In this document: positions 57,701 to 64,000 of the stretch, piece after piece
Position numbering within the stretch: the first letter of the stretch is position 1
How the letters are laid out: every line of letters begins with the position of its first letter
Source of the DNA: Spinacia oleracea
Lineage: Eukaryota > Streptophyta > Magnoliopsida > Caryophyllales > Amaranthaceae
DNA: 64,000 nt
Reading direction: 5' to 3'
NCBI RefSeq assembly: GCF_020520425.1
Contig: NC_079487.1
Coordinates: 130,594,385-130,658,384 of the forward strand
Made by a program: the position numbers and the translations under genes
The notes under the pieces: generated by a model
What the model saw: only the letters and a program-made list of their open reading frames with translations
What the model was told of the DNA's origin: nothing
The model's database searches: none

Positions 57701-60700
57701 TTTAAAGACGGTGTACTACAGCTTCTCCTATGTTCTGCGCCTTTTGATGGAATATAATGACCTGTAGTTCACAGCTCTTCTGTGCGAGTTGACTTCCTAC
57801 CATAGATATTTTTGCACAGGAAAGGAATCAAGAGATTCTCTAGCTTGCCCTATGTTCTGCGCTCTTTGATGGAATATAATGACCTTTTAATCAATAAATC
57901 CACATCTCTTCTTTGTGAGTTGACTTCCTATCAGAGATATTTTCGCATGGAAAAGGAACCAAGAGATTCTTAGCGGCTTGGTTCCTAGGAGTTTTGTCCA
58001 ACAACTTAGAGGTTGGAGTTCAATTACTCTTTGGCTTATTCTCTTTTCTACAAATCAAAAAAATACATTTAGGTTCTTTTTAGGATGTGAAAGTAGGCAG
58101 CAGGTTAGGTTGTTCATTAGAGTAGATTGACAGCTTTTGATTATACTCTTAGCATGATTGTTTCTCTGTGAGTTCTGTTAAGATTTATGGTTCTCTCTCT
58201 TTCTCTCTGTCACTTCATCTTTGCCTTTCTATTATATGAGCTGCCTTCCAATGAATTTTTCATGATTTTGCAGTTCATCTTTTGTGCCTAACTATCAGAG
58301 ACATTCGAGTGGACGTAATTTTCAAACTTCTAACGCGGTGCGTGATTTTCGGCCTAAAATGGCTCGAGACTTCAATCATGACTCTCGAAATGGACATTTT
58401 GAGAAGAAATCGGCTGCTGTGGGTTCTGATTCTCACGTCACAATGAGGAAGCCAAACGACTCACACTCCCAATCCGGCATCACTGTATCTTCCAATGCTG
58501 TAGGTGTGTATGCTTCTGCGTCAGATCCTGTGCATGTTCCATCACCTGATTCTAGATCCTCTGCGGCTATTGGGGCTATTAGGCGTGAAGTAGGGGTTGT
58601 TGGCAGTCGCCGACAATCTTCAGATAGTAGCTCAAAGCAGTCTTCACTGCAAAGTATTTCTAATAATAATGCAGGCTTGGGAAGTTCATCCGCAGCAGAA
58701 TCATTTCAGCAGATAAATGCTGTTTCTCAAAATGACCAAAGTCATGCTGCTGTTGTTGAATCTGTAGCGGCCAGCTCTACTGGAAGCAGATCAAGCAGTC
58801 ACGTCAGTAATAGATTACATCAACAATCTGTCCCTCATCAGAAAGGTATATTTCTCACTTATCTTTAAAATCCCAGTGTAGCTACCGATAAATCAAACAA
58901 ATTTCAGCAATGAACCTTGAAATGAGAATGGAAAATGATCATTCTATTCTACATGCCCAGTTTGGAAGTTAGCATACAGTTCTTAGTTGTACCTGATGAC
59001 ATAGCTGATTTGACTAGTTTGATTGTCTGAGTTGGATTTATTGAATTAGGTGTTTATGTAGAAGTGTTCGGTATATATGTAGCTGATTGCAAATAGCTAT
59101 TTAATTGTGTGGAATTACCAAAGGCACGTTTTGTTGTTGGGTATTTTTGTGCAAAAGGTAGATTCACATGATGAGTTTGTTTGAACTGGATGTACTAATG
59201 TGAAAAATTGATAAGAAAAAAATAATCAGAAAAAGAGTATACATATTACAAATTCATAAACATACAACTGTTTGAGTTGCAAATTATATTACCTAAGTAT
59301 TCTTATTGTTATTAGCAATCCCAATTGTACCTCACTTTAACCTCATCCCCAAATTATCATTCCCCAAAATTTGTTCACCACCTTAGATACCAAATTTCGA
59401 TCAACTTTAACAGCCGTAGTCTCTTGTTTCTTCATATTCATTTTCAAGATTTCAGTAGGGGCATTCTCCACTTGCTTCCATTAATCAATTCTTAAACCTC
59501 TCCCCCTTGTTTTTTCAAAACTCCTTCTCCTAATCCCTCAAATCAACCCCCTCCTCCTTACTAAGTACTAACACCTTCTCAGATCTTTGATATATCAAAT
59601 TTGACTGAGGATATATGCTGTGTTCTCCTCAAATTTGGAATTATAGTTATAACAATTTGACAAGCACGGAGGTTAAATGAGCTTGGTACTTGTGTTGTGC
59701 TTTTTAAATAAGCTATTCTTGGAGAGACCTTTAGCTTCATATAAATGGCTTATGCAATTGATGATTTATGGTTAGAATTTTGCAGATGTAGAAAAAGTTC
59801 TGCTCTCTCTCCCGTTATGAGAAAAAGTGTGGACTTTAGGGTTATGCTATGGATTTCCTAGCAGGGATATTGGTTTTATATTTTTTTTTTTCATAATCCT
59901 GTTGGAAGCTACCCCAGTAGAGTACACTTAAGACCTTGAAGCCGTATGAGACATTTCCCCTTATGGATTCTGGAAAAATTATCCTCAATTTTTTTGATCT
60001 GGTAGCAGGTTCTTGTACTTGTCAAGGCATGTGAGACAACTCTCTTAAAGGATTCCGAATAAAGTCCCATAAGTTCTGATATCAGGGTGGCTTAGATATT
60101 ATATAGTAAGTGTAGTGTGGTGTATTGTATTTTACCCCAAGATTCTTGTCAGTCAGTCATACGAGTAACATTTTTTCTTTTCATGTTATTAGATAAAGGG
60201 CACTTTGATGCCAATTGTGGAGAATAGATGTTCTTTAGAATCTTGACAGTGAATTGTGTTCTAGGTGCATTGCCTGTTAAAGAATGGAAGCCCAAGACAA
60301 CCCAGAAGTCCAGTGTGTCAAGTCCAGGTGTGATCGGATCACCTGTGAAATCTGTCTCACATTTGGCTGTTAACTCCAAGAATGTTGAGAGCAAAGCAGA
60401 GCTGTTGCAAGATAATCTCTCTCAAGTAAACTTCCAGGAGAGTCAAAATGTTATCATCGCTCAACACATTCGGGTTCCTGAGAATGACCGTTGCAGGCTG
60501 ACTTTTGGAACTTTTGGTTTGGAATCAGAGAGTCCTGAGGGCCCTGTGTCTACATTTCAAGCTGTTGATAACGTTGAAGAACCATCGGAGCCATCTCCCA
60601 GGTTTGTTGAATTTTGTTGGCCTATTATTTCCATTAAGATGTATCCTTGGGATTTACTCCCTCCGTCCCTTAATATTCGCCCAGGTTTGACCGGCACAGA

Positions 60701-63667
60701 GTTTGAGGCAATCTAGTTGACTTATTAATTTATTAGTTGATAGTGGGGTAATTTTTTAATATAGTTAGTGGGAAATGTGTCATATAAAGGGGTGGAGGTG
60801 GGGGTGGGTTGAAATTTTTAATGTTCTTTTAAGGAAGTAGAAATATATGTGGGTTCAAGACTTCAAGGTAAGTGAGAGAAATGATATAATATTAGTAAAA
60901 GTGTGCCATTTATAGAAACAGGGCGAGTATTAAGGGACGGATTTATAAGGAAAGTGGGGCGAGTACATTATTTTTTATACTCGAAGTTATTAACCTTAAA
61001 CCTGATGTGAATTATTGTGAATTATACTTGAGGTACCTGGACTATGCCATTAGAGTACTTGTTCTTGCTGCTTAACTGATTATAGTTTGCTTTTAAAGCT
61101 TTCACCATAGTTCTAGTTGTAACTTGTGTTCCAGAATATATTTTGTTTTTCGTTTTTTGATAGGGGTTGGGGGTGGTGGTGATCAAGTTCAATTCTGTTT
61201 AAGGTTGGTTGTTTTGTATAGGGGAAGAAAGCGTCTTCTTCTTGTTCAATTATTTTTCATGTGTTCCTATAGAAAATTAGAATAAAAGGCAAGGGTATGA
61301 GTAGTTACTAACCTGATAGTGCTTGCTGCTTCTCATGTCTTGTAAAAATCAGTATTGTCTTCTACTTTCATTTACAATGTTTAACTTCTCTTATCTGGGA
61401 TGCAGCAACCAGCAGATAAATTCTGTTGAAGATCAAGTTCGAAATTCTGGTTCTAGTAGTCCATCAGGGGTATCATCTGAAAATCAGTCGCATGATAAAA
61501 AGGATTCCTCCGGCGTTTCCAATGCAGAAGATTTTAGTGATATGGGTTTGGTCCACAACAGCTCATCTTTAACTGCTCCAATGTCCCACCAGCACCAAGA
61601 GTCTACTGAATTGCCCAACTTTTCTGTAAGTTTCATTTTTTCATCCATGTTAGTTACTAATAATGTCTGATTTTCTAAAATAAGACGAACCTTTTCACTT
61701 ACTTTTGGACTAATGCTTCGACAAGAATCTAACGGCTTTGCTAGTGGACTTTTGAATAATTCCTAATCAATGAGTGTAGATTGTGATACTGCATTTATGT
61801 TTTGTAGTGAGATGGGGAGTGTTTTTTTGTTACCTTTTCCACCATGATATTAGAGAAACATTGACCTCTGATTAGTTGGATAATTTTTTGCTAAAACCTT
61901 CTGTTCCTTCTCTAGGATGAAACGTCATGCAAATCAGTTTAATTTTGTAGAAATCTGCTTATGTCAGTAAGGCCAAACGATATGATCAATTTTTATCGGC
62001 AATCCCTACAATGATTTTAATGTGTGGGTTGAGATGTACAAGCTGTGCATTTCATCTGGAATAGTTGAGTGGCTTTACTTAGGGGGTTGTATGTTTGCAT
62101 GCAGGCGTATGATCAACAACCAGTTTATGACATATCATATTTTAGGCCTTCTATCGATGATGCCGTACGTGGATCTGGTCTGCCATCTCCGCAGGAGGTA
62201 ATTTCCTATTTACAATTCATTACAGAATGGAAGTTGTTTTTCTTTTAATTTCTTCTTGTGAAATGGAATAGTGTAATTTGAATTCTGAAAGTTAAGTTAT
62301 GTATTTATGTAACAGACTGTGAGTTAGTTCTTTGGTTGTGGGGTATGGAAGCTGTGGGGATGGGGCTCTTGTGAAGAGAATTGGGGGAGGGGTTGTGTTC
62401 TGGTTTTTTCTAGAAAGATGAGACAGCTGTAATGCTCTTCTCATGATTCAATGAGGTATCGAATGCCCTATTAGAAGCCATTTGAATACTTTTGAACAAC
62501 AATAAAGGGAAATGCATTCTCATGGCTGATTCTTTCAACTGCTGGTTAATGTTGCATTGAGCCTATGGCATTGCTTAATCAGATATGTTTTATTAGCTTG
62601 TTCAATTTTATTAAGTCGGTTTCTAAATTTTACTGTCTGTGAACAGGCTTTATCATCACACACTGCCAACAGCATTCCCTCATCTTCTGTTGGAATGATG
62701 CAGCAGCAAGCACCTATAGCTCAGATGTATCCGCAAGTCCATCTTTCCCATTATGCTAATGTGATGCCATATCGGCAGTATCTTCCTCCACTCTATGTTC
62801 CACCAATGGTTCCTGGGTTTTCTGGTAACCCTGGTTATCCCCACTTGTCAAATGGAAACAGTTATGTCTTGATGCCTGGTGGTAGTTCACATCTTCCTGC
62901 AAACAGCCTTAAGTATGGAGTTCAACAATTCAAACCTTTCCCCGTTGGCAGTCCTACAGGCTTTGGCAATTTGGCAAACCCCTCTGGATATGCCATGAAT
63001 GCTCCTGGGGTTGTTGGTGGACCTACGAGTCTTGACGATTCTTCCCGTATGAAGTACAAAGATAACAACATATACGTGCCAAATCCACAGGTATTGTCAT
63101 TCTATTTTTCTAACATGAAGTTTTGAATTCTTTCTTCAGCATAATTACTTGCAGCGCTCGTTCTGAGAATATTTTATTATATTTACTGAAAAAAGGTATC
63201 CATACTACGTTCAACTAAGATGTTGAATAGTCTTGTGAATAGATCAATAGACTGCATGATGCTTGAATTAGTGTTGATTTTTAGGTTTCAATATGGAAGC
63301 TCAGTTTGTATCCTTATCTTTCATATATCAATCATTTCAGGCTGAAACTTCGGAAGTTTGGATTCAGAACCACAGGGAGCATCCTGGGATGCAATCAACT
63401 CCGTATTACAACATGCAGGGGCAGGCAGGTCACCCTGCTGCTGCTTACTTACAGTCCCACACAGGTCATGCTTCTTTCAACGGAGGTGGTGTATCACAAT
63501 CTTCTCAAATGCAATTTCCCGGAATGTATCCTCAACCAAATACAATTCCCAATGCTCATCATTTGGGTGGTGGTAATATCGGAGTTGCTCAAGCAGCCCC
63601 AGGTGCACAAGTTGGGGCTTACCAGCAGCCTCAAATCAGTCATCTCAACTGGACAACAAACTTCTAA
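54704..63667 (+). CDS. GBF-interacting protein 1-like (GIP1 family)
   Basis: Ten exons: 54704-54881, 55754-55797, 56415-56538, 57315-57450, 58274-58845, 60265-60601, 61406-61625, 62105-62197, 62647-63090, 63341-63667. Phases agree throughout, giving 824 residues, a normal length for the family. The N-terminal GIP1_N domain (about 12-75, UBA-like) is clear: 'TIQSIKEIVRNHSDSEIYNT' then MDPNETAQKLLNQDPFHEV followed by RRRRDKKKE. 'GISREFRVVRDNRVNQ' is the second conserved block. The rest is low-complexity Ser/Gln/Asn and, near the C-terminus, Pro/Tyr/Gly/Gln-rich (prion-like), ending SHLNWTTNF. Arabidopsis GIP1 was described as a nuclear partner that raises DNA binding of GBF3-type bZIPs, with chaperone-like activity. 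The large disordered part suggests condensate behaviour (inference). A Stowaway-like element sits in the intron after exon 6. Confidence 0.94.
57720..57971. repeat. Tandem duplication of about 125 bp in a GIP1-like intron
   Basis: CCTATGTTCTGCGC...GAATATAATGACCT...GAGTTGACTTCCTA...AAGAGATTCT occurs at 57720-57840 and again at 57842-57971, with about 15 percent difference and small indels. It lies in the intron between exons 4 and 5. Confidence 0.85.
60657..60965. mobile_element. Stowaway-like MITE, right end truncated, in a GIP1-like intron
   Basis: Starts CTCCCTCCGTCCCTTAATAT after TA (60655-60656). The right arm contains GCGAGTATTAAGGGACGG, then TTTATAAGGAAAGTGGGGCG, as in the copy at 7818-8120, but the final CCGGGACGGAGGGAG is missing. 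The left end is only 56 bases from the exon 6 donor. Confidence 0.75.
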
Positions 63668-64000
63668 AAAAGCTAATCAACTCCATGCTTGTTAATGTCA
63701 GGGATGGATAAATTTAGGTACAGGTTCCAAATTTTCTTGTTAATTATGACCCCCCAACTCTTTTATCATTTTTATTAAATAGAATGTGGCGTTCAGCTAT
63801 CTCTCTCTCTCTCTTGCTTCTCTCTCATCTTATTGCTGTTGATTCTTGTGAACACGAGTTAATCTAACATAGTGCTTTCAGAACATCGTACAATCGATGG
63901 CTTGTTCTTTCGGAAGCTTAACATGTTCATATTAGCGTTTTCAGGTTCTTGACCGTTACACTTTTGTAGCGCAGCAGCTGTTAGTCATTTACAGTACCGT
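63668..64000 (+). other. GIP1-like 3'UTR and window end
   Basis: Follows the TAA at 63665-63667. It contains a (CT)n run (63801-63815) and AT-rich sequence. There is a possible splice site (TTTAG|GTACAG) near 63717. No further gene is visible before the window ends. Confidence 0.45.

Overview
This is a plant nuclear genomic window. It is AT-rich, has long spliced genes with GT-AG introns, and its intergenic space is full of small transposons. The dense 'CTCCCTCCGTCC'-type miniature elements, the recurring 'TACTCCGTA' motif and the overall gene style suggest Caryophyllales, probably Amaranthaceae/Chenopodiaceae (spinach, beet or quinoa relatives). This is an inference from pattern only; I cannot name the species.

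Seven protein-coding genes are supported. From left to right: a single-exon B3-like protein (minus, 674-1210); a single-exon mitochondrial carrier of the SLC25A44 type (plus, 5792-6829); an Alfin-like PHD-finger chromatin reader (minus, 5 coding exons, 11397-15828); an NF-YA CCAAT-binding subunit related to Arabidopsis NF-YA3/8, with a miR169 site in its 3'UTR (minus, 5 coding exons, 19428-23703); phospholipid:diacylglycerol acyltransferase, PDAT1 type (minus, 6 exons, 31161-35400); a BREVIS RADIX-family protein (plus, 5 exons, 48027-52709); and a GBF-interacting-protein-1-like protein (plus, 10 exons, 54704-63667). For all five spliced genes I placed the exon junctions by hand. Phases agree at every junction, giving proteins of 255, 311, 667, 379 and 824 residues. 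The genes are functionally unrelated, as is normal for a plant chromosome; there is no operon or obvious cluster.

The rest is mobile and repetitive DNA: seven Stowaway-like elements (TA target duplications), two PIF/Harbinger-like MITEs (TAA/TTA duplications), several hAT-like elements with 8-bp duplications, two copies of a 'GGCTNCGTTTGG' MITE (one inside a PDAT intron), at least five short retroposons, and a large 'TTTTACCACC' inverted-repeat element. Three of the retroposons are one tRNA-derived SINE family with intact target duplications.

The 12-kb gap between PDAT and BRX (35.8-47.5 kb) holds the least explained structure. It has a collinear tandem duplication of about 3-4 kb without any recognisable gene (37.69-40.56 and 41.37-44.53 kb), each unit later invaded by different transposons. 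Directly after it comes a 1.5-kb TA-flanked element carrying what looks like a captured gene leader and a degenerate tandem repeat. A separate near-perfect 46-bp hairpin at 28.37-28.48 kb is a candidate small-RNA source. I found no CRISPR, rRNA, intact tRNA gene or viral gene.
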